Made by a program: the position numbers and the translations under genes. Shown in pieces: positions 1-7,834 of a DNA stretch of 31,074 nucleotides. How positions within the stretch are numbered: position 1 is the stretch's first letter; every line of letters starts with the position of its first letter. Below the pieces are notes generated by a model that was not told the DNA's origin, did no database searches, and saw only the letters and a program-made list of their open reading frames with translations. Location: the IMG/VR virus record IMGVR_UViG_3300046306_000001, positions 1-31,074 of that record, one strand, 5' to 3'. Source of the stretch: a virus.

Positions 1-265
1 GAATCGGCTGTGCCGGTGCTGATTGGCCCGGTTGATCTAAGATTTTAAGCAACTTAAAATTGCCGATAATTGGCATTTTTAAACCTGATTCGCGTTCCTC
101 TTTGCTTGTGTTTTGCTTTACAAAACCATTGTTTTCGTATTGATCAGGTGTGTCGGTCAATACCCCTGTGATGTCCAAATACTTTGCCCCTGTCTTTTGA
201 CTTTCGAAAATGCGTGCTTTGTCAATTTTTGAAAGGTCAATTTTGATGCTAATTAAACGTGCCAT
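1..265 (-). CDS. ssb: Single-stranded DNA-binding protein, N-terminal 88 residues (runs off window start)
   Basis: The start is ATG at 265-263, after an A/T-rich leader, and the frame stays open to position 1. The visible 88 residues begin MARLISIKIDLSKIDKAR and contain the stretch QYENNGFVKQNTSKEER, a pattern I associate with small proteins of Bacteroidota phages next to recombination genes. The C-terminal part becomes Pro/Gln/Ala-rich (QPGQSAPAQP), like the flexible linker of SSB. If the map is circular the protein is 95 residues and ends PFDDLPF, the acidic tip that SSB proteins use to recruit partners. It is the last gene of the recombination operon after ERF, which fits a role in coating ssDNA for annealing. 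The OB fold itself is not evident by eye, so the SSB call rests mainly on the tail and the neighbours. Confidence 0.7.
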   Translation of the reverse strand, partial: MARLISIKIDLSKIDKARIFESQKTGAKYLDITGVLTDTPDQYENNGFVKQNTSKEERESGLKMPIIGNFKLLKILDQPGQSAPAQPI

Positions 266-286
266 TTGATTTTTTATTTAGATTGT

Positions 287-751
287 TTATTTAATAATTT
301 TCTTGATTGTGGTGGTTGATGATTTCGATGGTGGATAATAATCAGCCAATTCACCGGATTCCTCATCCAATGTTGTTGTCTTTGATTTCAATGCCTTACA
401 AAATGCCTCAACCTCTTTTTGTTTGTCTTTTAACCGGTCAATTTCAAACTGCAATTTGCACCATGATTCCGTTTCCGAATAATCATATTTTACACCGCCT
501 TCCATTTCTGAAAAATCTACACCGTATGCCGATAATTTGCCATCTTTATTTTGGCGCAGATCAACAAATAAATGTTCTTTTAGGTGTTTGTCCATTTCGG
601 ATGACAATAACGTGAATTTTGCCAATTGTGCGGCTAATTTCACGGTGTTAATTGAATCTGCGTTGGCCATAAAGTTTTCGGCCATTTGCGCAATCTCTTT
701 TTTGTTTAATTCTAGGATTTGACCATCAACGGCCATTAATTCATTTTTCAT
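287..751 (-). CDS. Hypothetical protein between ERF and SSB
   Basis: A 154-residue soluble, acidic, largely helical protein of unknown family. It has no signal peptide or membrane segment. The first 60 residues are rich in Ala, Leu, Lys and Asn, a later part (about 100-125) is a charged helix likely to form a coiled coil (FEIDRLKDKQKEVEAF), and the tail is Ser/Thr/Lys-rich. It lies 20 nt after the ERF gene and 21 nt before SSB in the same orientation, so it is probably co-transcribed with them and may assist single-strand annealing. The function is inferred only from this position. Confidence 0.8.
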   Translation of the reverse strand: MKNELMAVDGQILELNKKEIAQMAENFMANADSINTVKLAAQLAKFTLLSSEMDKHLKEHLFVDLRQNKDGKLSAYGVDFSEMEGGVKYDYSETESWCKLQFEIDRLKDKQKEVEAFCKALKSKTTTLDEESGELADYYPPSKSSTTTIKKIIK

Positions 752-771
752 AAGATATAAATTTATTTGGT

Positions 772-1452
772 TTAAAATTCTAATTTTCTGTGTTTAAATA
801 ATTGCTGAATCTCTTTATTTGCTTTTGCATCATCGGTCAATATATCCCAAATGGACTTTAATTTTTCTAAATCTTCGGCCATTTTTACGTTATTGATTAA
901 TATTTTAAATTCTTCATCAAATTGCGATGGTGCTGTTGCAGGTGCTTTGACCTGTGGCTTTAATGCTTTGGCTTGTGGCTTCGTTTGAATCTCATTGCTA
1001 TGGATTGCATCAGCATCATCAATGTCACCTGTTGGAACCAAAAAAGAATATAATAATGCATATTTCAATGCATACGTTGTTGCCTTACCTGCTCCTTTGT
1101 CCTGTGGATCAACTCCATGACCGTATCCGCATATTTCTTGACTTTCGCCGCTTTCATGCATTAATAAAAATGTTGAATAAACTTCCGTAAATACGGACTG
1201 CTTTGTTTTCATTTTGCCATTATAGTCTAATTCATCCCAACGTTCTATTTTAATTGTTGGTGTAATTCCTATTGGTAAAATGCATAAACCATTTTTTGCC
1301 ATTGCTTGGCCAATGATTTTTTTAACCTCTTTGTCCGGAACACCTTTGTAGGACATTTGCCCTGTGCCAATTGTCATTGATTTTTCAATGCCCTTTACAT
1401 CATTCATTACAGAAATGATTGCTTTAATTAAATTTGGTTTTTCCTGATTCAT
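772..1452 (-). CDS. erf: ERF-family single-strand annealing protein
   Basis: This 226-residue protein carries the ERF superfamily signature. A domain of about 150 residues ends in the conserved block ATTYALKYALLYSFLVPTGD followed by a D-D-A-D stretch (residues about 125-152), preceded by a Gly-rich GYGHGVDPQDKGAGK segment. ERF proteins are ring-forming recombinases, like P22 Erf, that anneal complementary ssDNA during phage recombination and circularisation. A Lys/Pro/Ala/Gln linker (about 157-175) separates the core from a small C-terminal helical domain, as in other family members. The start at 1452 overlaps the end of the preceding 70-residue gene by 29 nt. With SSB downstream it forms a recombination module. 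Family assignment is confident; biochemical partners are inferred. Confidence 0.92.
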   Translation of the reverse strand: MNQEKPNLIKAIISVMNDVKGIEKSMTIGTGQMSYKGVPDKEVKKIIGQAMAKNGLCILPIGITPTIKIERWDELDYNGKMKTKQSVFTEVYSTFLLMHESGESQEICGYGHGVDPQDKGAGKATTYALKYALLYSFLVPTGDIDDADAIHSNEIQTKPQAKALKPQVKAPATAPSQFDEEFKILINNVKMAEDLEKLKSIWDILTDDAKANKEIQQLFKHRKLEF

Positions 1453-1636
1453 CGTATAATTGTTTAGAAATTCGATTAATTGATTCCCACATTAGGGGAT
1501 AATTTAGTTTTCTTGAAATGGCCATCTGCACATTGTGTGGTTCCCATTTGTCTTTTCGTGGTGGCTGAATCCCTTGATTATTTAGGTCATCAGCCACTAA
1601 TTTTTGCAACTCTGATTGATTAATTTTTATCCGCAT
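1424..1636 (-). CDS. Small hypothetical protein
   Basis: A 70-residue basic protein starting MRIKINQSELQKLVADDLNN. It has two helical stretches around a PPRKDKW turn; the second half (residues about 36-60) could be a small DNA-binding fold, but I do not recognise a family. Its start overlaps the preceding 62-residue gene by 17 nt and its end overlaps ERF by 29 nt, so it belongs to the recombination operon and is probably translationally coupled to both. Confidence 0.75.
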   Translation of the reverse strand: MRIKINQSELQKLVADDLNNQGIQPPRKDKWEPHNVQMAISRKLNYPLMWESINRISKQLYDESGKTKFN

Positions 1637-1808
1637 ATCGTTTATTTAACATTTCTTCAATTGATTCAAATTCCTCTGTGCCTATTTCTTTGCCTCCCCA
1701 TTCATGCATCTCATTTTGGATGTATTTGCCTAATTCATCGGTGTCATTAAAATTCTTTGTCACCGTGTAATATCCTGCATTATCTTTGAATGTGATTTTG
1801 TAGATCAT
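1620..1808 (-). CDS. Small hypothetical protein
   Basis: 62 residues from ATG at 1808 (MIYKITFKDNAGYYTVTKNF...). The frame can be extended to a GTG at 1928, but that extension is low-complexity and lies over the 36-residue gene at 1820-1930, so I chose the internal ATG, which sits 11 nt after that gene's stop. The protein looks like a short beta-rich N-terminal half followed by an acidic helix (EEFESIEEMLNKRY). The function is unknown. It is the second gene after the promoter at 1968-1998. Confidence 0.72.
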   Translation of the reverse strand: MIYKITFKDNAGYYTVTKNFNDTDELGKYIQNEMHEWGGKEIGTEEFESIEEMLNKRYADKN

Positions 1809-1819
1809 GGCCGTAGTGT

Positions 1820-1930
1820 TTAAATGTTTCCGATTATATACATGATTTTCACGCATACTGCCAAAACGGTCAAACAGATTACTAAACCTGCAATGTCGTT
1901 TTTGTCGATTGTTTTTAATAGATTCCACAT
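1820..1930 (-). CDS. 36-residue single-pass membrane microprotein
   Basis: ATG at 1930 opens a 36-codon frame ending in TAA at 1820-1822. Residues 1-13 are polar and charged (MWNLLKTIDKND), then about 20 uninterrupted hydrophobic residues follow (IAGLVICLTVLAVCVKIM), then a short neutral tail. It is the first gene downstream of the best promoter in the window and its stop lies 11 nt before the next start. The hydrophobic pattern is continuous with the frame, whereas the alternative GTG frame over the same DNA is low-complexity. Possible roles are a holin/antiholin-like or superinfection-exclusion peptide; none is demonstrated. Confidence 0.68.
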   Translation of the reverse strand: MWNLLKTIDKNDIAGLVICLTVLAVCVKIMYIIGNI

Positions 1931-1967
1931 AATAATTGATTTTTTTTGTTGTTGCGTTATTGCCTTA

Positions 1968-1998
1968 CAAACATATAACCTTTATTTTGATTTCCAAA
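1968..1998 (-). promoter_or_regulatory. Bacteroidota-type promoter for the recombination operon
   Basis: On the minus strand a TTTG (1998-1995) is followed after exactly 19 bases by TATGTTTG (1975-1968). This matches the known Bacteroidota consensus TTTG-N19-TAnnTTTG. A start about 5-8 bases downstream would give a leader of roughly 30 nt to the ATG at 1930. Phased repeats lie upstream at 2050-2111. Confidence 0.77.
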
Positions 1999-2049
1999 CA
2001 ACTTCAAACAAATTAATGCAAAAAAATATTAATTATTTATTTAACGGTC

Positions 2050-2111
2050 AAAAAATAGGTTAAAAATAGGTAAAAAATAGGTTGCCTATTAAAAACCTAT
2101 TGAAAAAATAG
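2050..2111. repeat. Cluster of 11-bp phased ATAGG / CCTAT repeats
   Basis: Within an AT-rich gap, AAAAAATAGGTT occurs at 2050-2061 and 2072-2083, with a near copy between them (2062-2071). The ATAGG cores start at 2056, 2067 and 2078, exactly 11 bp apart. Inverted CCTATT cores follow at 2085 and 2096, again 11 bp apart, and a partial direct copy ends the cluster at 2103-2111. One core per helical turn suggests a cooperative binding site. It could be an activator site for the promoter at 1968-1998 or an iteron-like origin. Confidence 0.7.
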
Positions 2112-2117
2112 TGTAAC

Positions 2118-2149
2118 AAAAAAGGGAAAACCCAATGGATTTGCCCTTT
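2118..2149 (-). terminator. Intrinsic terminator after the metallophosphoesterase gene
   Basis: On the minus strand AAAGGG (2149-2144) pairs with CCCTTT (2126-2121), with an inner stem AAATCC/GGGTTT around the loop ATT, followed by a run of T ending near 2118. It lies 47 nt after the stop of the metallophosphoesterase and before the repeat cluster. Confidence 0.75.
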
Positions 2150-2195
2150 CTTTACAACAACTTATGAATCACTAAACCTTTAACCTGCTATAAAA

Positions 2196-3179
2196 TTACA
2201 CAATTTTCCCATCTTTTATCATAATGTTTTCAACCTTTGATTTGCCGTTTTCAATGGTTACAATAGCCATCCCGTTGTTGTGCTGTGCAAATGGGTAATA
2301 TTTAGGTGATAATTGCGTCAAACAACCTGTGCTGTACGTGTGTATAAATTTTTTAAATCCGTCTTTTTTGATTGTGTTGGTTGTTCTGTGAACGTGTCCA
2401 ATTAAGGTATTGCAAAACGTTTTGTTGAACGTGCTTTGTGAAGGGTTCATCCCGCCTGCCATCAATTCATGGCCGTGACAAACCAACAAATCACCCATTT
2501 CCATGCCCTGCCAATCAGGAACAAATTTAATATCTAACACATCCATCCGGAAAAACTTATCAAATTGCATTTCGTGCAATTGGGCAAATTCCTCTGCCTG
2601 CTCATTCAAATATCGTTGATACCTGTTTTCGTGGTTCCCTGCTTTGAAATATATTGGGATTGTTGGGAATATGCCACGCAAGGTTTGCAAGAAATTACGG
2701 CACATATCTATTTCTTTTGGGAAATCACGCAGATCCTTTTCCTTTTCGTGTCGGCTGATGCTGTAAAAATCGAATGTGTCACCATTTAGATACAGGCAAT
2801 CAATGTTGCGTGCCTTCAATTCCTTAATTGCGCATACAACAGATTCAACCGAATGGAACGGAATATGAATATCTGATAAAACCCCAATGACCTTTAAATT
2901 ATCCGGTAATCGATCTGATGTGTATTCCTTCCCAATGGATGGTTCAATGCCAAAATTGTCTAATTCAAAAAATGTGGTTGATTCAATCTGTGCCTTTGGT
3001 AAATTTTCTAATTGTGACTTTGTGCGTTCACGCAATAAAATATTGTGATACCTCATTGTCTTACGCATCATATCAGCCGTAATGTATCCGTATGTTTGAT
3101 AATATGTTTCTGAAAAAGTTTTGATATTTAATGGTGATGAATAAAAATGATCTCTGATTTGATCGTGTTTTTTGCCCAT
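2196..3179 (-). CDS. Calcineurin-like metallophosphoesterase
   Basis: 327 residues with all five metallophosphoesterase motifs: D103-x-H105 (LSDIHIPFH), G133-D134-xx-D137 (NGDTFD), G181-N182-H183-E184 (AGNHENR), H235-x-H237 (CHGHE) and G261-H262-x-H264 (IGHVH). These bind a two-metal centre that hydrolyses phosphoester bonds; the substrate cannot be read from sequence. The first 60 residues (DQIRDHFYSSPLNIKTFSET) look like a separate helical, possibly HTH-like, domain. The gene stands alone between two terminators (about 3236-3268 upstream, 2118-2149 downstream), with a 24-bp dyad element 17 bases before its start. This makes it an independent transcription unit at the structural/early boundary. 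A role in nucleic-acid or nucleotide processing during infection is inference. Confidence 0.9.
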   Translation of the reverse strand: MGKKHDQIRDHFYSSPLNIKTFSETYYQTYGYITADMMRKTMRYHNILLRERTKSQLENLPKAQIESTTFFELDNFGIEPSIGKEYTSDRLPDNLKVIGVLSDIHIPFHSVESVVCAIKELKARNIDCLYLNGDTFDFYSISRHEKEKDLRDFPKEIDMCRNFLQTLRGIFPTIPIYFKAGNHENRYQRYLNEQAEEFAQLHEMQFDKFFRMDVLDIKFVPDWQGMEMGDLLVCHGHELMAGGMNPSQSTFNKTFCNTLIGHVHRTTNTIKKDGFKKFIHTYSTGCLTQLSPKYYPFAQHNNGMAIVTIENGKSKVENIMIKDGKIV

Positions 3180-3195
3180 TTGTAGTTTTTTTTAT

Positions 3196-3219
3196 AAAAT
3201 TAGTCAAATTGCTAATTAG
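3196..3219 (-). promoter_or_regulatory. 24-bp dyad element, copy 1
   Basis: AATTAG (3198-3203) and CTAATT (3212-3217) form a perfect 6-bp inverted repeat with an 8-bp spacer. The whole 24-bp block differs by one base from 20434-20457. Here it ends 17 bases upstream of the metallophosphoesterase start at 3179. It is a likely operator or promoter component. Confidence 0.6.
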
Positions 3220-3235
3220 TTACTGCACTAAATAA

Positions 3236-3268
3236 AACAAAAATGGCCGTAGATTATTCCACGACCAT
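3236..3268 (-). terminator. Intrinsic terminator ending the tail operon
   Basis: On the minus strand ATGGTCGT (3268-3261) pairs with ACGGCCAT (3250-3243) over 8 bp including one G-U wobble. The stem is followed by TTTTTGTTTT. It lies about 80-110 nt downstream of the last tail gene. Confidence 0.72.
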
Positions 3269-3288
3269 TCTGCATTCACCCTAATCAA

Positions 3289-3318
3289 CATCCGATGCAC
3301 TTATAAAATGCACGGATG
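3289..3318. other. Strong hairpin upstream of the tail-operon terminator
   Basis: CATCCG (3289-3294) pairs with CGGATG (3313-3318), and TGCA (3296-3299) pairs with TGCA (3309-3312), with one bulged A, giving about 10 bp around a 9-nt loop. There is no T-run directly after it. With the terminator at 3236-3268 it makes a two-hairpin 3' end, possibly stabilising the late mRNA. The rest of the 3180-3346 gap shows no gene. Confidence 0.6.
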
Positions 3319-3346
3319 CGCACTACCAAACCCTATGAAAAACAAA

Positions 3347-5275
3347 TTATTCCTGATACGATACCCTGTACGTATTTGCCACATCCGTGTAATTATTTGG
3401 AATGTGAAATTGGCACGTGTATACATTTGATTTCAACTGCACCCGGATTGAATCCACAATGGCCGAATCTGTTTCGGTTAATGTGTTAAATTTAATCCAT
3501 AATTTATGCGCCATACTCATGATTGAATACTGATCCATATTGTACAAATCACCTTCATATTGCATTGAATATTGCCTAAAATCGTTTAATCTTTGCTGTG
3601 TGACTATCTGCTCTATAAATAATCCATTGGCATCCTGCGCACGTTTGAATGCATTGTTGTCTGTAAATGCCCCCGAAAATACAACTGAATCCAAATCAGC
3701 CTGCACCACATCTTTGTGTTCTAAGACATCAGATGTCACAAATGTACCGGACTGCTCACGAATAAAATATGCCTCTTTATATACGTTTTGATCCTTATCA
3801 ATATTCCGAATTGCGCAGTTATCTAAATAAATTCCTGTATATGAACCCGGTGCATTGATGTAAGGTAATGCAAAACCCAATTCCATTTGCCCTGAATCCG
3901 GTGCATTTGCTGTTGTAAATTTAAACGTTTCAAATCTACCTGCTCCCACAACGGCTGTTTCATTCCAAACAATTGATCCGGATGTTCCCCATGTTTTGTT
4001 TGTATTGCTCCAATACCAATATGTTGATGGTGCATATTCAATCCGCAGATACCACGGCAATCTGTTATCCGATCCGCCAATGTCAATATTAATTGATATT
4101 AAAACTTGATATTGATTGGCTTTAATGGCTGATGCTGCCCCAACCGTAAACAATTTTGTCTGATATACACCTAACGCACTTGTGCCTGTAAATTTGATTG
4201 ACTTACGGCCTGCAAATGGGTTTGCCTCAAATGTTCCAACGGCCCCAAATAATGTATCCCAATTTTCATATCCAAATTCAAACGATGCGTTTAAATTCAA
4301 ATCATCCTGTTGCTGTGAAATATCGACTATTTCCTGATATTTTTTTACCGGCCTGCGTGGTGTCCTAAACAAATTTTGGCCAATTGGTTGCATATTGGTT
4401 GGCACGACCTTCAACATATTTGTTGTCACGGTTGATTGTTCAACACCTAAATAATTATAAATCCAATATTTGATGTCCTCTGATCCTGCATTTAAAAACC
4501 CTTGTTTGGCTGTTAAAATGCCGGCACCGGTGTATGTTCCTGCCTGTATTCCTGCAATTATCCGTTGATCACCATAAGATGAATTATTTACAATATACCA
4601 CCGGCCAAACGATTGGAAAATACGGCAATTGAATCCAAGTAATATTGAACGCAATGTCATTTTTGCATCGTTTATGATGTATTTATTATTGTAAAATCCA
4701 ACCTTTCTGATCGTGATTTGATCAAATATGTTTTTCCATGCTGCATCCGTTGAAATACGTATATCATTACTGATGTAAATGTCATAATCCAACTGCAAAT
4801 TGGCTAAACCATTGTACATGAATTTCCATAATGTTTGATTATCTACACCAACTGCCGGCATCCATGTATCGTACCCATCTAATTGACCTAAATTGTCTGT
4901 GGCTGTAATTGACAATGAATACGGTGTTGAAACCAATGCCTGTGAATATAAATCATTTACAACCCAACCTGCCCAATATGTTGACCAATTTCCGGCTGAT
5001 GATTCCCAATAAATTACCACTTTGTATTCACGTTCATCGTACAAATAAAAATCATCATAGGTGACATCATCTGTCACCATTAAATTTAATGTGCATAATG
5101 ATCCAATCAATGGCTCATATAAATCCTCCTCTGCCTTCCACTCGATTTCAACCGGTTCTGATGTGCCAACCATTGGCAAAACCGATCCGGTGTAACCATT
5201 TTTAAATATTTCAACTTTTCGTTTGTTGCCTTTTATGTCGGCAAATTCCAAACGATATTTCACACCGTATGCCAT
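3347..5275 (-). CDS. Baseplate/tail-tip protein with inserted carbohydrate-binding-like domain
   Basis: 642 residues, directly after the tape measure, the usual place for distal-tail or baseplate hub proteins. The first ~310 residues begin with a compact beta-rich module (YRLEFADIKGNKRKVEIFKNGYTG) of a type I have seen at this position in Bacteroidota phages. Residues about 326-490 look like a jelly-roll carbohydrate-binding domain. They open LNASFEFGYENWD, the start pattern of CBM4/9-like modules, contain AGRKSIKFTG, and close with YLDNCAIRNI. The C-terminal ~150 residues return to the tail-protein style (a QQRLNDFRQYSMQYEGDLY segment). It probably caps the tail tube and contacts cell-surface glycans. 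The tail location is well supported by position; the exact role and the glycan-binding domain are inference. Confidence 0.78.
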   Translation of the reverse strand: MAYGVKYRLEFADIKGNKRKVEIFKNGYTGSVLPMVGTSEPVEIEWKAEEDLYEPLIGSLCTLNLMVTDDVTYDDFYLYDEREYKVVIYWESSAGNWSTYWAGWVVNDLYSQALVSTPYSLSITATDNLGQLDGYDTWMPAVGVDNQTLWKFMYNGLANLQLDYDIYISNDIRISTDAAWKNIFDQITIRKVGFYNNKYIINDAKMTLRSILLGFNCRIFQSFGRWYIVNNSSYGDQRIIAGIQAGTYTGAGILTAKQGFLNAGSEDIKYWIYNYLGVEQSTVTTNMLKVVPTNMQPIGQNLFRTPRRPVKKYQEIVDISQQQDDLNLNASFEFGYENWDTLFGAVGTFEANPFAGRKSIKFTGTSALGVYQTKLFTVGAASAIKANQYQVLISINIDIGGSDNRLPWYLRIEYAPSTYWYWSNTNKTWGTSGSIVWNETAVVGAGRFETFKFTTANAPDSGQMELGFALPYINAPGSYTGIYLDNCAIRNIDKDQNVYKEAYFIREQSGTFVTSDVLEHKDVVQADLDSVVFSGAFTDNNAFKRAQDANGLFIEQIVTQQRLNDFRQYSMQYEGDLYNMDQYSIMSMAHKLWIKFNTLTETDSAIVDSIRVQLKSNVYTCQFHIPNNYTDVANTYRVSYQE

Positions 5276-5279
5276 ATTT

Positions 5280-7823
5280 TTATCCTATTCTGTTGCGTTG
5301 CTTTTCTGCACGTTGTAATGCCACCACTAAATCCTGCCCTCTTAACACAAATTCACCTGTCATTGCACCGCCTCCGCCATTGCCTTGATCCATCATGCCC
5401 TGTAATTTAGACAATGGTGCAATTACTTCCGGATTTGATTTTGCACCCGGATATTCACCCATTAAACCCATTGTTGGCCCCGAAACAATACCACCTGCGG
5501 CAAATTTTGGAATGGCTGCAAATGCTGCTAAAACTCCACCAACTGCCGTTGAAATAAATGCCGGTGTTGTAAAGATAGCGGCCGGCCCTGTTGCGGCTCC
5601 TGATTGTGCTGCTCCTTGCATTACAAATCCCAATGATGATGCAAGGTTCATTACTAATTGCTTTGCAACCATTGCGCCTAATGCAACTAATGTTTGCATC
5701 ATCTGTCCTGCAAATCCCTCCAAACCTGTTGATGCCAATCCCATTGAATCCACAATTGATTGCCCCAATGCACTAAATGCCTGTCCGGCTGTATCTGCAA
5801 CCATTTGACCAATAGCCATAATTCTTTCCATCTGTGCTGCAACATTTGCGGCCGCTGTGGCTGCATCTGTATTTGCAAATGTATTTATGACTTCCGCAAC
5901 TGCACCAAATTTTTCCTCTAATGCTAATAAATCTTCTTGATCGTATTTGGCATTTAATGCGGCTGAATCTGATCTAAATTTTTCATCAATTGCCTTTGTA
6001 CTTTGATGCAGTCTATTGCGTTCATTTATTTGTTGATCATAAACTGATGCCAAATCTCCAACCTCTTTTTGGCGATCTGTCAAATATTTTGTTGCTAATG
6101 CATCCGCTGCGGCTTGATCTTCTTTGCCTACCTTGTCTTTTAAGGCTGAAAGTTTATCAAATTCGCCTGCAAAATATTTGTTGCTTTCTTCAAATGCTTT
6201 CTTTTTTGCTTCTTCAACGGGATCTTTTCCGCCTTTTTTTGCTGCTTTTGGCGCACCTGTTGCCGTTTGTGTTCCTGTGCTTGTTGCTGATTCAACTTTA
6301 TTCAAATCAATATTGCCCATTTTGGCATATGTTTCAATAAGTTTATTAATGCTTGCTATTTCTGTTTTTGTTCTATTTGCACGATCAACGGCCCCTTTGG
6401 CCAATAAATTTCCATTATTTGTTGCTACACCATAAGCCAATGCCAATGCACCCATAACAGATGATCCTGCATCCGCTTCGCCTGTTTGCAATTCTAATTT
6501 TTTTGCTGTTAATGCCTCAATTTTAGCATTTGCCGCCATTGTCATCGCTTTTTGGCGCAACGATCCAATGTATTTATCCATTGATTTTTTGGCACTATCT
6601 GTGCCAATTGTTTCCAATGTAATTCCGTTTAAATATTCAGGGGATATTGCATTGATTGCTGCAATTGCTTTTTTTCTTTCAGATAATGAAACATTCTGAT
6701 TTTCAGCCAATTTCACCAATCTTTGCAATTCATTTTCCTCTTTTATTGTGGCAGCCGCTGATTCCTTTTTTAAATTATTGACCTCTTTTTGTACATCAGT
6801 CAATTGTTTAAAAACACCCATTTGAACCAAATAAACGGCTGTTAATCCGGCAACTAATGCAGTAATTGCAACCAAAGGATTTGCCATCATTGTTGCCCAA
6901 AGGTATTTGACCGCCTTTGATGCGTTTGTAAATCCTGTGATCATATTTGTTGAAAGGAATCCAACTGCAATTAATACAGGGCCAATGGCTGCGGCTAAAC
7001 CTGCCAATACCATTATAATTGTTTTGGTTGTTGTTGATGTTTCTGAAATTGATGTCATCAAACTATTCATTGCTTTGAATGCAGCCGTAACGTATGGCAA
7101 TATTACTTGACCAAATTGCGCCCCGACCTGTTTTAATGATTCGGAAAACATACGCATTTGATTTGCCGCCCCATCGCTTGTTCGTGCAAAATCGCCCTGC
7201 GCATTTGCTGTGTTGGCCATCACATAATTGTATCTCAACAACACTTTTTCAGCCTGTGTCATCGTATCATATTGCTTTGTCATCCCTTGCGATAATGCAA
7301 AGGTTTTCAAATTGGTTTCGGTCATAATAACACCTAACCTTTTTAATGATTCCGTTTCACCGGTGAAAATTCCATTTAAAGCCGTTGTGGCTTCCTTAAT
7401 ATCAATATTTTTAAATGATGATAGATCACCTGCTAATCCAACCAAAGATGTTGATAATTTGGCGGATTCATCTGTACTTAATCCCATTGATGTTGCCATA
7501 TCGCCAAATAATGCGGCCATATCTAATGCCGTACCCTCTGCAATACCGAATGATGTCAATGCGTTTTTGGCAAATGCCTGAACTTCTTGTGATGAACTTT
7601 TAAATGCCACATCAACTTTGTTCATAGATTCGTTAAAATCTGATGCTAATTTGACCGCTGCGCCACCGGCTAATGCCAAAGGTGCTGTGACATACATTGA
7701 CATTGATTTGCCAATATCTGATGCAGTTTGTCCAAAATCTTTTAATTTCTTGTCTGCGCTCGATAATGCATCATTTAATCCTGATGCGTCACCGGTTATT
7801 TTTACGTTTAATTCATTTGCCAT
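5280..7823 (-). CDS. Tape measure protein
   Basis: 847 residues; the largest alpha-helical protein of the tail cluster and immediately downstream of the tail-assembly chaperone pair. It has the typical plan: an N-terminal helical domain with repeated Gly/Ala-rich segments, hydrophobic segments at about 268-291 and 312-336, a coiled-coil middle rich in Lys/Glu/Ala, and a Gly/Ala-rich hydrophobic C-terminal region. That region ends in a conserved FAAGGIVSGPT...GLMGEYPGAKSNPEVI motif common in tape measures. The protein sets tail length and is threaded through the tube. At about 0.15 nm per residue the tail would be near 125 nm, which suits a siphovirus. A terminator-like hairpin lies just before its start, so its expression may be set lower than that of the tube genes. 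Confidence 0.93.
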   Translation of the reverse strand: MANELNVKITGDASGLNDALSSADKKLKDFGQTASDIGKSMSMYVTAPLALAGGAAVKLASDFNESMNKVDVAFKSSSQEVQAFAKNALTSFGIAEGTALDMAALFGDMATSMGLSTDESAKLSTSLVGLAGDLSSFKNIDIKEATTALNGIFTGETESLKRLGVIMTETNLKTFALSQGMTKQYDTMTQAEKVLLRYNYVMANTANAQGDFARTSDGAANQMRMFSESLKQVGAQFGQVILPYVTAAFKAMNSLMTSISETSTTTKTIIMVLAGLAAAIGPVLIAVGFLSTNMITGFTNASKAVKYLWATMMANPLVAITALVAGLTAVYLVQMGVFKQLTDVQKEVNNLKKESAAATIKEENELQRLVKLAENQNVSLSERKKAIAAINAISPEYLNGITLETIGTDSAKKSMDKYIGSLRQKAMTMAANAKIEALTAKKLELQTGEADAGSSVMGALALAYGVATNNGNLLAKGAVDRANRTKTEIASINKLIETYAKMGNIDLNKVESATSTGTQTATGAPKAAKKGGKDPVEEAKKKAFEESNKYFAGEFDKLSALKDKVGKEDQAAADALATKYLTDRQKEVGDLASVYDQQINERNRLHQSTKAIDEKFRSDSAALNAKYDQEDLLALEEKFGAVAEVINTFANTDAATAAANVAAQMERIMAIGQMVADTAGQAFSALGQSIVDSMGLASTGLEGFAGQMMQTLVALGAMVAKQLVMNLASSLGFVMQGAAQSGAATGPAAIFTTPAFISTAVGGVLAAFAAIPKFAAGGIVSGPTMGLMGEYPGAKSNPEVIAPLSKLQGMMDQGNGGGGAMTGEFVLRGQDLVVALQRAEKQRNRIG

Positions 7824-7834
7824 GATGTAAAGTT

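Noticed and set aside
1809-1928. GTG-started extension of the 62-residue gene
   Set aside because: Low-complexity basic residues; covers a better small membrane protein frame; an internal ATG at 1808 is well placed.
2050-2111. CRISPR array
   Set aside because: Repeat units are about 11 bp with no spacers and no cas genes.
3289-3318. Riboswitch upstream of the metallophosphoesterase
   Set aside because: It lies before the tail-operon terminator, shows only a simple hairpin, and has no conserved ligand-binding architecture.
5395-5808. Plus-strand open frames over the tape measure
   Set aside because: Antisense shadows of a strongly supported gene; no promoter, leader or domain. The same holds for plus-strand frames at 12462-12842, 13190-13603 and 28872-29240.
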